Positions 17,031 to 23,910 of a stretch of 64,000 nucleotides of DNA are shown here, one piece after another (positions within the stretch are counted from its first letter, which is position 1; every line of letters begins with the position of its first letter). The notes under the pieces are model-generated. The model saw only the letters and a program-made list of their open reading frames with translations, was not told the origin of the DNA and made no database searches. Position numbers and translations under genes: made by a program. Source of the DNA: an uncultured Eggerthella sp. (lineage in GTDB: Bacteria; Actinomycetota; Coriobacteriia; Coriobacteriales; Eggerthellaceae); NCBI GenBank assembly GCA_905203045.1, contig CAJKUH010000003.1, positions 1 to 64,000 of the forward strand. Direction: 5' to 3'.

Positions 17031-17984
17031 GTGAACGAAGTGCATCAAAAAGTGAACGATTCTGTAAGGGGATTCCAGGGGGAATCCCCTTATGCTGCCT
17101 GCCGTTTGTGCCCTCGTGCCTGCGGGGTTAACCGCGAGGCGGGGCAGGTGGGCGTATGCGGCGCTTCGAGCGTGCTACGCTTGGGACGCGCTGCCCTTCA
17201 TTGGTGGGAAGAGCCCTGCTTGGTGGGGGATAAGGGAAGCGGAGCCGTGTTCTTTTCCCATTGTCCCCTGCGGTGCGTGTATTGCCAGAACAGGGAATTG
17301 GTTGCCGGGTCGGGGATCGAAGTGACGTCCTCCCAGTTCAAAGACACGCTGCTTCGCCTCCAAAACGAAGAGCACGCTGCCAACATCAATCTGGTAACGC
17401 CCACCCATTACGTTCCCAGCATTGCCCCCGTGCTGCGTGAGCTGCGTGAGGGCGATGCTTTGAAGATCCCTGTGGTGTACAACACCTCGAGTTTCGATTC
17501 CCCGCTGGCGTTGCAGCTTATGGAAGGCCTGGTTGATGTGTATTTGGCCGATTTCAAGTACGCTTCTGCCTTCGAGGCGGGCAGGCTCTCGCATGCCCCG
17601 CATTACCCGGAGGTGGCCTTGGCGGCAATCGACGCCATGGTTTCCCAAGTGCCCACCTGGGAGGAAAACGAAGAGGGATTGTTGCAGAAAGGCGTTATCG
17701 TACGTCATTTGGTGCTGCCTGGCAGGGTGGAAGAGTCGAAGCGGGCACTTGAAGTGCTGAACAGTCGCTACGGCACACGCATTCGCCTGAGCATTATGAG
17801 CCAATACACGCCGCTTACAAAAGGCTTGGAGCGCTATGGTCTCGAAGGCAGGGTTACCGAAGGCGAATACGAAGAGGTGCTTGATTTTGCCGACGATTTG
17901 GGCATCGAGGATTACTTTTGGCAACAGGGCGATGCAGCGAAGGAAAGCTTCGTCCCTGCGTTCAACGGCGAAGGTGTGCTGTAG
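17031..17984 (+). CDS. Radical SAM protein, PflA-like
   Basis: A 317-residue radical SAM enzyme. An N-terminal cysteine block (CRLCPRACGVNREAGQVGVCG) is followed by the canonical CxxxCxxC cluster motif CPLRCVYCQN, which binds the 4Fe-4S cluster that cleaves S-adenosylmethionine. This arrangement, with the TPTHYVP and PVVYNTSSFDS segments, is that of the PflA-like subfamily often annotated as 'radical SAM protein, pyruvate-formate-lyase-activating-like', whose substrates are mostly unknown. Start is GTG, 15 bases after the previous stop, so co-expression with the metal-tail protein is likely. Glycyl-radical activation is possible but no partner gene is adjacent. Confidence 0.88.
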   Translation: MNEVHQKVNDSVRGFQGESPYAACRLCPRACGVNREAGQVGVCGASSVLRLGRAALHWWEEPCLVGDKGSGAVFFSHCPLRCVYCQNRELVAGSGIEVTSSQFKDTLLRLQNEEHAANINLVTPTHYVPSIAPVLRELREGDALKIPVVYNTSSFDSPLALQLMEGLVDVYLADFKYASAFEAGRLSHAPHYPEVALAAIDAMVSQVPTWEENEEGLLQKGVIVRHLVLPGRVEESKRALEVLNSRYGTRIRLSIMSQYTPLTKGLERYGLEGRVTEGEYEEVLDFADDLGIEDYFWQQGDAAKESFVPAFNGEGVL

Positions 17985-18070
17985 GGCATAGGGGTCAAAG
18001 CGCCCTGCGCCTCAATTTAGTGCGTTTTCCGTGATGGCCTTGCTTTTATGGCATAATTGACCAACGGTTT

Positions 18071-18145
18071 GCCGGCATGGCGCAACGGTAGCGCAACTGA
18101 TTTGTAATCAGTGGGTTGCGGGTTCGATTCCTGTTGCCGGCACCA
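18071..18145 (+). tRNA. tRNA-Thr (anticodon UGU)
   Basis: Full cloverleaf: acceptor GCCGGCA pairs with TGCCGGC, D arm GCGC/GCGC, anticodon stem ACTGA/TCAGT with loop TTTGTAA giving anticodon TGT (threonine), T arm with GGTTCGATTCC, discriminator A and encoded CCA. Its 3' 46 bases are duplicated exactly about 5.9 kb downstream, so this gene is the integration site of the mobile element; the element restores the tRNA 3' end on insertion. A CATAAT hexamer some 15-20 bases upstream is the probable -10. Confidence 0.97.
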
Positions 18146-18147
18146 TC
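18100..18147 (+). repeat. attL: 48-bp direct repeat in tRNA-Thr
   Basis: A 48-bp stretch from the anticodon loop of tRNA-Thr to two bases past the CCA is repeated perfectly, in the same orientation, at 24026-24073. It begins ATTTGTAATCAGTGGG and ends GCCGGCACCATC. Together they bound the integrated element, with this copy inside the intact tRNA gene. Confidence 0.95.
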
Positions 18148-18155
18148 GAAACCCC

Positions 18156-18189
18156 AGGCCACCGCGTATTTTCGTTGGTGGCCTTTTTC
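18156..18189 (+). terminator. Terminator after tRNA-Thr
   Basis: AGGCCACC (18156-18163) pairs with GGTGGCCT (18177-18184), followed by a T run. It lies just inside the element, so it is supplied by the element. A similar but not identical hairpin stands just outside attR at 24082-24115, presumably the tRNA's original terminator. Confidence 0.85.
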
Positions 18190-18215
18190 TTTTTATTTCC
18201 CTTATTGTTCGCTTT

Positions 18216-18240
18216 CCGCGTGAGTTCCGCGTGAGTTTGC
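18216..18240 (+). repeat. Candidate integrase arm-type site, left
   Basis: Two tandem copies of CCGCGTGAGTT followed by TGC (25 bp), lying between attL and the end of int. An identical 25-bp copy is at 23911-23935 near attR, in the same orientation. Short repeats near both att sites are what arm-type binding sites of a lambda-like integrase look like. Confidence 0.7.
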
Positions 18241-19509
18241 CTAGACGGCTACCGATTCGCTTTCCATGATCGCCCCAATAACCTGCGCGGCAACGGCATC
18301 GTTGCCTGGTATGGCGTGGGCGTAAACGTCCAGCGTCATTGCCGCGCTGGAGTGCCCCAGGCGCTCCGAGACCGTCTTAACGTCAACGCCGTTTGCGAGC
18401 AGCTGGGTTGCGTGGGTGTGGCGCAGCTGGTGGAAACCGAACGGCCCGAAGCCGTGCTCCTTTCCCCATGCGGTACGCCATTTCTCGAAATTGGCGCGGC
18501 TCACGTACTTGCCAACGTCAGAGCATAGGATGGGGGTTTCGCCTTCCTGCGGTATCCCCAGCGTGTTCAGGGCCGCGCCCTGCTTCGCCTTCCATTCCGC
18601 GAGCATGCGCGCCGTTGCATCGGAAACGCCAACGGTTCGGCTCTTCCCTGTCTTCGTCTTTCCTATGGTGCCGTCTGGCGCAAGGCTCTGGCGTATCGTC
18701 ACTGCGTTGAATCCTTCCGACACGTCAGACCACCGAAGCCCGAAAACCTCTCCGGCTCTCGCGCCCGTTGCGGCCCCAACGAGCACCGCAATCGTGAAGC
18801 TTATGGACGATATGCCGCGAACCCCCGCCCTGCTGTAGCGCTTGCCCAGCTTGTGCATCCTCTGCTCCTTCGCCGCAAGCTCCGAGTAGAGCGCCCGAAG
18901 CTCGGAGCTTGCGCACTTCGTGAGCCTTGCCAGCTCTTCGCCGCTGAAAAACTTCTTTTCCTCGGTATCCTCCTTCGGTGCCCTCACCCTGTCGAACGGG
19001 TTTCGCATGACCAGATCGGCGTTCGCCGCGTCCTTGAAAACCTGCTTTCCCTTCTGGTGAACGCGCTTCATGGTCGTTCCCGAGAGGCTATCGCCCTTTC
19101 TGCCCTTGCGGCTTGCCTTGATTTCCGTGAGGGCATCTTCGACCGCCTGCGCGCTCACCTTCGCGAGGGGCACGTTCCCGAACTGCCCGCAGAGCATGGA
19201 CAGCAGCTGCCTATCCGCATCAATCGTCCTTTTGCTCACCGTGCCGTTTCTCTCGCGGTTCGCCACCCATTGGGCCGCGTACTCTGCGAACGTGGTTCGC
19301 TCTCCGTCCATGCTGGTTCCGCCGTTTATCCTGGCGGCTATGCGCGCCGCCTCCTTCTGGGCATCGGTCTTCGTGCCCTGGGCACTGAACGTCTTGCAAA
19401 TCCGCTTGCCCGAATCGTCCGTGTAATCGAACTTTATCCGCCAGCGCTTCGGGCTGTAGCTCTTTCCTTTGCGCAAGCGCTCGGAAACGTGCGGGGTAAC
19501 GTACCGCAT
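18241..19509 (-). CDS. int: Tyrosine recombinase (phage-type integrase)
   Basis: Catalyses site-specific integration and excision at the tRNA-Thr att site. The 422-residue protein has an N-terminal arm-binding-like region (RWRIKFDYTDDSGKRICKTF), a SAM-like core-binding domain (TTFAEYAAQWVANRERNGT; VSKRTIDADRQLLSMLCGQF) and a C-terminal catalytic domain. Active-site residues visible: Arg in TGARAGEVFGLRWSDV, His360 and Arg363 in HQLRH, His386 in ERLGHSS, and nucleophile Tyr396 in TLDVYAHA. I chose the ATG at 19509 because AAAGGAG stands eight bases upstream; an in-frame ATG 54 bases earlier lacks one. It ends at the arm-site repeat, 94 bases from attL, transcribed toward the tRNA. Confidence 0.95.
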   Translation of the reverse strand: MRYVTPHVSERLRKGKSYSPKRWRIKFDYTDDSGKRICKTFSAQGTKTDAQKEAARIAARINGGTSMDGERTTFAEYAAQWVANRERNGTVSKRTIDADRQLLSMLCGQFGNVPLAKVSAQAVEDALTEIKASRKGRKGDSLSGTTMKRVHQKGKQVFKDAANADLVMRNPFDRVRAPKEDTEEKKFFSGEELARLTKCASSELRALYSELAAKEQRMHKLGKRYSRAGVRGISSISFTIAVLVGAATGARAGEVFGLRWSDVSEGFNAVTIRQSLAPDGTIGKTKTGKSRTVGVSDATARMLAEWKAKQGAALNTLGIPQEGETPILCSDVGKYVSRANFEKWRTAWGKEHGFGPFGFHQLRHTHATQLLANGVDVKTVSERLGHSSAAMTLDVYAHAIPGNDAVAAQVIGAIMESESVAV

Positions 19510-19594
19510 CGCTCTTTCTCCTTTCCCTTTCTGGCATGCATTCTCGCTCGCCTTCGCGCGCATCGGTACCCAAGCCTCGCCTATAGCTGGGCTC

Positions 19595-19617
19595 TGTTAT
19601 AGGCTGCATCTATAACA
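19595..19617. promoter_or_regulatory. Inverted repeat upstream of int
   Basis: TGTTATAG (19595-19602), a seven-base spacer, then CTATAACA (19610-19617): perfect eight-base arms about 85 bases upstream of the int start. A partial third TATAG copy precedes it. It is a likely operator or excisionase/integrase binding site controlling int. Confidence 0.5.
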
Positions 19618-19690
19618 ACAAAAACGCGTTTCTGTCCCTTTTTTATGGGCTTCACTTAGTTTAGGCAGCTTTCGTGCCTCCGAGCCGTGC

Positions 19691-20251
19691 TCATTCGGCC
19701 TCGCGCTTGCCCTTCACGGGGTTTGTTCCGTTGGCCTCCCTGCACCTCTGCAAACGCTTCCTTGCCACGTTGTAAGCCCTTGTGAGCTCCTTTGCCTCCC
19801 AATCCTCCAAGGCTGCCGCGTATGCCGCCCTGGCGGCCTTCTGCTCCTTCAACGGGGCATCTTTCGGCACCGTTGGGGGCTTCGGCCTTTGGCTCATGGG
19901 GTTCTTTGCCGTGCTTCTGTCGGAAGAGCTGCCATTGAAAACGCTGCGAATGTGCTCGCGAGCCTGGCGCGTGCCCGATTCCTCCGCTATGGCCCTCTCT
20001 GCGGCATCGAGCTTCGAGCGGATGGTGCAGGGGCGGCAAACGCCTTGCTTCGACACCGCCGTTCGGTACGCGCCGCAAACGCTGCACCTGCGCAGCTCCG
20101 GCGCAAGCAGCGTGCCGCCGATTCCCAGGGTTTCCAGCAGGGCTTCGACTTCCGCAACGTCATGGCCTGTAACGGCGGCTATGGTGAAGGTGCTCTCGAA
20201 GCCTGCCTGTTTCATGGCGTACAGCACCTCTTCGGCTTCCCATTCCCTCAT
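19691..20251 (-). CDS. Hypothetical protein with Cys4 zinc ribbon, mobile-element type
   Basis: A 186-residue protein I cannot assign to a family. The first 45 residues (MREWEAEEVLYAMKQAGFES and on, ending VEALLETLGI) look like a helical, HTH-like segment. A CxxC...CxxC pair (RCSVCGAYRTAVSKQGVCRPC, residues about 54-74) should bind zinc. The remainder is charged and helical. Its start overlaps the stop of the upstream initiator-like gene by four bases (ATGA), so the two are translationally coupled and a role in the element's replication or regulation is likely. No function beyond that can be supported. Confidence 0.7.
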   Translation of the reverse strand: MREWEAEEVLYAMKQAGFESTFTIAAVTGHDVAEVEALLETLGIGGTLLAPELRRCSVCGAYRTAVSKQGVCRPCTIRSKLDAAERAIAEESGTRQAREHIRSVFNGSSSDRSTAKNPMSQRPKPPTVPKDAPLKEQKAARAAYAAALEDWEAKELTRAYNVARKRLQRCREANGTNPVKGKREAE

Positions 20252-20997
20252 AGGCTTGCCAGCTTCCCGTATGCCGCTTCGTCTGTGCTGTCATAGCCAC
20301 AATAAGAGCATTGAACCGTTATGCCGTCCGCTGCCGCTTGCTGCCCGCATGCCGGGCACGGAACAACGCTTGCGGTTGCCCTTGCGGGCGCTCTTCCTAC
20401 CTGGGGGCGCTCGCGGCTCGCCTCTTCCTGGGATGGGCTGGCGGCGTTGCTTTCCTTTTCTTTTGTTTTGTTGCTTTTGTTAGATTGGGACTTACCAGTA
20501 AGTAACTGGTTAGTAACTGGTCGCTTACTGGTTGCTAACTGGTTAGTAACTAGCTGCCCGTCTCTTCGGAACGCCTGCTCAATGCCCTTTACCTCGCCGT
20601 CATGGCCCGAAAACTCCATGCCCTCGCATTCCTCCCTTGTGCTGTACGCCCTGGATTCGTTCACCGTGCAAACCTGCGCCTTCAGTGCGTCCATCTGGCG
20701 GCTCTGGGAAGTCTTCGACCCCCTGAAGTTGTTGTGCTCCCACCAATGCCTAACGACTTTCATGGGCGAGCCGCTTTCGGTTGCTAGCGGGATGATGAAT
20801 TCCGATTCTTCAAGCTCCGAAAGGGCCGCGGGGTCGAACCCGCATCCGCGCATCAGCATAGCGGCGCTAGTGACAACGCCGTAGCCGTCCGCCTCAAGGT
20901 TAAGTTGGAAATAGAGCGCCTGGGCTTCGTGGGATAGCGAGAGAAACGCGTCAGAGCGCACAACGTCCGAGCTTATGCACGTCTTCGTCCTTGCCAT
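20248..20997 (-). CDS. Replication-initiator-like protein of the element
   Basis: A 249-residue protein resembling phage replisome-organiser/DnaD-type initiators at the N-terminus: SDAFLSLSHEAQALYFQLNL followed by EADGYGVV is the usual winged-helix opening of such proteins. The central part (about residues 140-190) is hydrophilic and coincides with a tandem 11-bp DNA repeat and an AT-rich tract. The C-terminus carries a zinc ribbon (CPACGQQ, then CSYCGYD). Origins embedded in the initiator gene are known in several phages and satellites. It lies in an overlapping minus-strand operon with its neighbours. Replication function is an inference from family style and the embedded repeats. Confidence 0.65.
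   Translation of the reverse strand: MARTKTCISSDVVRSDAFLSLSHEAQALYFQLNLEADGYGVVTSAAMLMRGCGFDPAALSELEESEFIIPLATESGSPMKVVRHWWEHNNFRGSKTSQSRQMDALKAQVCTVNESRAYSTREECEGMEFSGHDGEVKGIEQAFRRDGQLVTNQLATSKRPVTNQLLTGKSQSNKSNKTKEKESNAASPSQEEASRERPQVGRAPARATASVVPCPACGQQAAADGITVQCSYCGYDSTDEAAYGKLASL
20450..20554. repeat. Iteron array and AT-rich tract: candidate replication origin
   Basis: Five contiguous 11-bp units at 20500-20554: AAGTAACTGGT, TAGTAACTGGT, CGCTTACTGGT, TGCTAACTGGT, TAGTAACTAGC, preceded by an inverted copy (ACTTACCAGT at 20490-20499). A T-rich tract at about 20450-20487 adjoins it. Eleven is not a multiple of three and the encoded peptide does not repeat, so the periodicity is at DNA level. 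Iterons beside an AT-rich stretch in an initiator gene are the classical picture of an origin. Confidence 0.65.
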
Positions 20998-20999
20998 GC

Positions 21000-21449
21000 C
21001 TATACCTCGCCATCTGAAAGGGATCTGCGCGTCTCGAACGCGCCCTCAAGCTCTGGGTAGTCGTGCATCAGCATGCGAGCAAGCGCTGGCGACATGGTGT
21101 TGTGAATCTTGAACGGGATTTCTGGCCTTCGGTGCTCGCTGGGGTAGTCCATCACCCGAACCTTCTCTATTGCGTACCTCATGGAGCATCGGACATTGCG
21201 TCGCCTCAAATCCAGGCACGTTTCCGCCAGCAGCCCGTAAGCGTCCGGGTGCTCTTCCTTCCACTGCTGCGCCGCCAGGGCCGCGTTCTGCGCCGTTATG
21301 GGCATGCGCGCGGGCTTCCCCCCGCTTCCTGTTCCGTGTGCCCTAGGCTTGCCGTTGGCTCCCTTTGGGGCCGTTTCCTGCCCTTGCGCGGCGCTTGTCC
21401 GACAGCTTGCCGCCGCGCTGGGGCTATCCTTTTGGCTTCCGTTACTCAT
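21000..21449 (-). CDS. Hypothetical protein of the integrated element
   Basis: A 149-residue protein I do not recognise. The first 50 residues are low-complexity (Ser, Ala, Gly, Lys-rich). The C-terminal two thirds are compact and helical: AQNAALAAQQWKEEHPDAYG, then LDLRRRNVRCSMRYAIEKVR, then IPFKIHNTMSPALARMLMHD and YPELEGAFETRRS. The latter half looks like a phage-type DNA-associated protein, but I cannot name the family. It overlaps the excisionase-like gene by eight bases and ends two bases before the initiator-like gene starts, so all are in one operon. Confidence 0.65.
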   Translation of the reverse strand: MSNGSQKDSPSAAASCRTSAAQGQETAPKGANGKPRAHGTGSGGKPARMPITAQNAALAAQQWKEEHPDAYGLLAETCLDLRRRNVRCSMRYAIEKVRVMDYPSEHRRPEIPFKIHNTMSPALARMLMHDYPELEGAFETRRSLSDGEV

Positions 21450-21663
21450 GGCTGCCCTTGCATTCCTGCAGGCGGCTCGCCTGAATGAAAATCCTGTGTC
21501 CGATTCGGACGCTCGGAACTTCCCCCTTGTTCGCCAGTCTCCGCACTGTGGCGGCGCTCAATCCCAGAGCCACCGCAAGCTGGGACGGGGTACATAAATC
21601 GGGTAGTCCGAACGGGTTTCCGCTTTCGCCCTTCGGTGCAGGTGCCTTAACAATCACGCCCAT
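21442..21663 (-). CDS. Excisionase-like helix-turn-helix protein
   Basis: A 73-residue DNA-binding protein with the MerR/Xis-type winged helix: LCTPSQLAVALGLSAATVRR, then LANKGEVPSVRIGHRIFI. The pattern 'select column - turn - recognition helix - V.S.RIG.RI.I' is that of excisionases and AlpA-like regulators. First gene of the minus-strand operon and divergent from the zinc-finger gene at 21738. It could direct excision, regulate the operon, or both. Confidence 0.8.
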   Translation of the reverse strand: MGVIVKAPAPKGESGNPFGLPDLCTPSQLAVALGLSAATVRRLANKGEVPSVRIGHRIFIQASRLQECKGSHE

Positions 21664-21681
21664 TTTTTAACCTCCGTATAG

Positions 21682-21702
21682 CCTCGTTTAGCGTTTACGA
21701 GG
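21682..21702. promoter_or_regulatory. Operator candidate in the divergent promoter region
   Basis: CCTCGT (21682-21687) and ACGAGG (21697-21702) form an inverted repeat in the 74-base gap between the divergent excisionase-like gene and the zinc-finger gene. TATATTC-like and TATTGC-like hexamers lie around it. Position suits a switch controlling both directions. Confidence 0.45.
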
Positions 21703-21737
21703 TATATTCAACGCGTATTGCAAACCGTTTATAAGAG

Positions 21738-22589
21738 GTGTTTTACGCGGTGATTGAATCGTTCGATCCTGAAAGGGACTCTGTAACCGCTCTGGTGCTG
21801 GACGCTCTGCCACCATGGGAAGAGGTGTCGGGCTTTATCCATGGGCGCGGCGGAGTGCCTTTCCTGAACGCGGCGAGGGCCGATAAGTCCGAAGTGGGGA
21901 TTCGCTTCATGGAGGAAGAGGCGAGCAGCGAGCAGGCGCGAATGATCTTGGGGTATGCGCTTGACTGCCGCGCCGCAATGGAACACGGCGAGGATATGCC
22001 GCCCAGTTCCGAATGCGGGTTCGGGAGCATAGAAACAACCACCAACGAGGTTCGTGGAGCGGCTTCGGGTGCTTCCGATGCGGGCGAGGCGTGGTATTCG
22101 GCGAGAGTGGCCATTTGCTTGCGGGATTCGCTTTATTCCGATTATCTGGTTGATGGGGCTTTGCACAATTCGTTCGTCATGGCGTGTGTTCACTGCCCAT
22201 GGAGCTTCGATTCACGAACCGATGGGGCTGTTTCCCTGTCTGCTGCTATAAGCTCCCGCGCAAACTCGCATTTGGGCGTCGCCTGCGCAGTGTTGGACGC
22301 GCTGGCATCCCTGCATCTTTCGCATATAACGACAGCCGCAACGTATGGCGGCGAGGAACGGCGAGTGTTCGACCAACCGATAACGGCGTACTGGTGGGAG
22401 CTGTCCAACCGGTTCAGGAACGCCAGAATTGGCGGGAAAACCCGCGTAGGAAAATGCGAGCATTGCGGGCACGCCTATATCGCTGCGGGCGAGCGTGGCA
22501 ACCCACGCCGCTATTGCTCGGACGCATGCCGCCAGAGGGCGAGGGACGCACGCAAGAGGGCCAGCCGCAGCAATCGGCATGAGCAATAA
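21738..22589 (+). CDS. Protein with C-terminal CGNR-like zinc finger
   Basis: A 283-residue protein and the only plus-strand gene in the element. The C-terminus is a treble-clef-like zinc finger: GKCEHCGHAYIAAGERGN then PRRYCSDACRQRARDARKR, very like the CGNR zinc finger at the end of ABATE-type stress regulators. The N-terminal 220 residues have no family I recognise; there is an aromatic helix at YWWELSNRFR before the finger. It may be a nucleic-acid-binding regulator of the element. Start is a GTG at 21738; a second in-frame GTG at 21750 sits at better spacing from AGAGG and may be the true start. Divergent placement from xis suggests a regulatory role. Confidence 0.65.
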   Translation: MFYAVIESFDPERDSVTALVLDALPPWEEVSGFIHGRGGVPFLNAARADKSEVGIRFMEEEASSEQARMILGYALDCRAAMEHGEDMPPSSECGFGSIETTTNEVRGAASGASDAGEAWYSARVAICLRDSLYSDYLVDGALHNSFVMACVHCPWSFDSRTDGAVSLSAAISSRANSHLGVACAVLDALASLHLSHITTAATYGGEERRVFDQPITAYWWELSNRFRNARIGGKTRVGKCEHCGHAYIAAGERGNPRRYCSDACRQRARDARKRASRSNRHEQ

Positions 22590-22800
22590 GGGGGAAGGTA
22601 AAACGCCCTGCCCTTAGCCTGGGCGCATCAAGGGGGTAGTGAAACGCGACCCCCTATAGCCTGGGTGCATCGATGGGGTAGCGAAGCGCGACCCCATGGG
22701 CTGGGTTCGGCAAGGGGGCTTCAGTTGGCGCAATCTCGATAACGATTCGTTACCGAGCTCATGCGATTCAAGGGGGTGCCCGAAACGGGCACCCCCTTGC
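22586..22800. repeat. GC-rich hairpin array, block 1
   Basis: Non-coding stretch with successive hairpins: AGGGGGT...ACCCCCT (22631-22655), ATGGGGT...ACCCCAT (22673-22697; both with 11-base loops containing GAA[A/G]CGCG), CTCG...CGAG around the palindrome TAACGATTCGTTA (22735-22757), and a perfect 14-bp stem with AAA loop at 22769-22799. A weaker TAAGGG/CCCTTA hairpin opens the block. The first units are 42 bp apart and preceded by CTGGGCGCAT / CTGGGTGCAT. The region 22590-22929 holds no gene. Confidence 0.85.
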
Positions 22801-22898
22801 GCGTTGCTTGCGGATTTGTGGCGCGTTTTACCAGTTTGGCCTGCGGTTTCAAGGACGGTCTGTTTTGGACCGCCCTTTGCTGGCGGGCTGGCTCCAGG

Positions 22899-22927
22899 CA
22901 AAAGAAAACCCCGCCGAAGCGGGGTTT
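22899..22927 (-). terminator. Terminator of the two small genes
   Basis: AAACCCCGC (22906-22914), loop CGAA, GCGGGGTTT (22919-22927). Read on the minus strand it is followed by TTTTCTTTTG, a good intrinsic terminator just past the 69-residue gene. Confidence 0.85.
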
Positions 22928-22929
22928 CG

Positions 22930-23139
22930 TTACCATTCGATTCTTATTCCCTCGTATGGGGTTGCTCCCATTTCGGCGAGGGCATCATCGACCATTTTCT
23001 TGTACTTTGCGTAACTTTCGCGTGCCTTCTCTGGTGCCTTGTCGGTGGGCTCCGCCTGGTATGTGTTGTTCACGTACCTGTACCATGTGGGGTCGTTCCT
23101 CCAATAGAAAAACTGGTTGTACTGTTCCTCACTTTTCAT
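22930..23139 (-). CDS. Small hypothetical protein, 69 residues
   Basis: Short aromatic, charged protein beginning MKSEEQYNQFFYWRNDPTWY and ending in MVDDALAEMGATPYEGIRIE. No known family. The start is set by AGGAGGGGT on the minus strand, and its ATG overlaps the stop of the 60-residue gene upstream (ATGA), so the pair is translationally coupled. A strong terminator follows directly, which supports it being a real gene. It sits between the two hairpin blocks of the integrated element. Confidence 0.7.
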   Translation of the reverse strand: MKSEEQYNQFFYWRNDPTWYRYVNNTYQAEPTDKAPEKARESYAKYKKMVDDALAEMGATPYEGIRIEW

Positions 23140-23321
23140 CAAGGTAACCCCTCCTTTTCTTCGCGCCACTTGTCGTAATACTCGGAATCTCCGAACCACC
23201 TGCGCGCGGCTTCCTCTTCCGTGCAACCGTGCTTTCGCATGCACATGTCAACGAGCCGCACGAGGCTCACTTCAACCTGGATAGGCGTTGCCGTGTACGC
23301 GCGCCTAGTTTCCTCTTCCAT
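23139..23321 (-). CDS. Small hypothetical protein, 60 residues
   Basis: Begins MEEETRRAYTATPIQVEVSL, with a helical centre VRLVDMCMRKHGCTEEEAAR and ending DSEYYDKWREEKEGLP. The TEEEAARRWFGDSE segment looks like a short helix-turn-helix but cannot be assigned. AAAGGGG is placed for the ATG. First gene of a two-gene unit with the 69-residue protein, overlapping it by four bases. No function can be proposed; a small two-component unit such as an anti-repressor or toxin-antitoxin pair is possible but unsupported. Confidence 0.65.
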   Translation of the reverse strand: MEEETRRAYTATPIQVEVSLVRLVDMCMRKHGCTEEEAARRWFGDSEYYDKWREEKEGLP

Positions 23322-23369
23322 GCCTGGGCCCCTTTCCCTCGCTTCGATATTCTATCGCGTGATAGGGGG

Positions 23370-23612
23370 GGGTAACGTCCCGTTATGCCCTTCGGACGGC
23401 ATAGGGTGCCCTGTTTCGGGGCCCCCTTTCGGCTCGGCTGATAGGGGGTGGTGTTTTGCCACCCCCATTTCCTTGCGCGCTTCATGGGGGAACGTTTCGT
23501 TACCCCATCGTTTGACCTTGGGCGCATGAGGTGGCACCCTGGCGACCTAAATTCAATTTAGCCCGTTCCGTTTGGCCTTTGGCGCATGGGGTGGCGTTTC
23601 GCAACCCCACCG
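23370..23612. repeat. GC-rich hairpin array, block 2
   Basis: Second non-coding block (23322-23618) with hairpins TAACGTCCCGTTA (23373-23385), ATGCC/GGCAT (23385-23402), AGGG.GCCC/GGGGCCCCCT (23403-23427), GGGGGTGG/CCACCCCC (23444-23466), ATGGGG.AACG/CGTT.CCCCAT (23484-23508), AGGTGGC/GCGACCT (23529-23548) and TGGGGT.GCG/CGC.ACCCCA (23587-23609). Loops carry GTTTC here but GAAAC in block 1. The last two are preceded by TTGGGCGCAT / TTGGCGCAT, as in block 1. Confidence 0.85.
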
Positions 23613-23618
23613 GTTCCG

Positions 23619-23870
23619 CTAGCTTGCCTTCGAAGTGCCGCGGGCGCTCCTTGCCGCCGCCTCGCTGGCCCTGCGCAGCTCGATAGCCATCTGCTCCGAC
23701 ATGTCAACGAGCGTCAGCGCCCTGTAGCGCGTGCGGCCCTCCGCCCCATCCGTTGGAAATTCCGCTATCAAGTCGCTGGCGCTTGCCATCAGCACCGCCA
23801 TCTGGTCGGCTGCGAGGGTTGCGGCTTCAAGGGCATCTGCTGCGCTTTTCGCGGTGGTCTTTGTTTCCAT
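23619..23870 (-). CDS. Small helical hypothetical protein, 83 residues
   Basis: Ala-rich, almost wholly helical protein (METKTTAKSAADALEAATLA; ASASDLIAEFPTDGAEGRTR; YRALTLVDMSEQMAIELRRA). No cysteines, no known domain. AAAGGAGC precedes the ATG at proper distance. First gene at the attR end of the element, transcribed inward and away from attR. It could be a small DNA-associated or coiled-coil accessory protein; I do not recognise it. Confidence 0.6.
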   Translation of the reverse strand: METKTTAKSAADALEAATLAADQMAVLMASASDLIAEFPTDGAEGRTRYRALTLVDMSEQMAIELRRASEAAARSARGTSKAS

Positions 23871-23910
23871 GTTCGTTGCTCCTTTTCGTGCTTTTCCGCC
23901 GCCCGAAAAT

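Noticed and set aside
14100..17048. 982-residue open frame on the minus strand
   Set aside because: It runs antisense through both DegV genes and the metal-tail gene, whose frames have clear families. Its translation is low-complexity with no domain; it is a GC-bias shadow.
22586..23612. CRISPR array
   Set aside because: The hairpins are palindromic, of variable sequence and unevenly spaced; there are no identical repeats with unique spacers and no cas genes.
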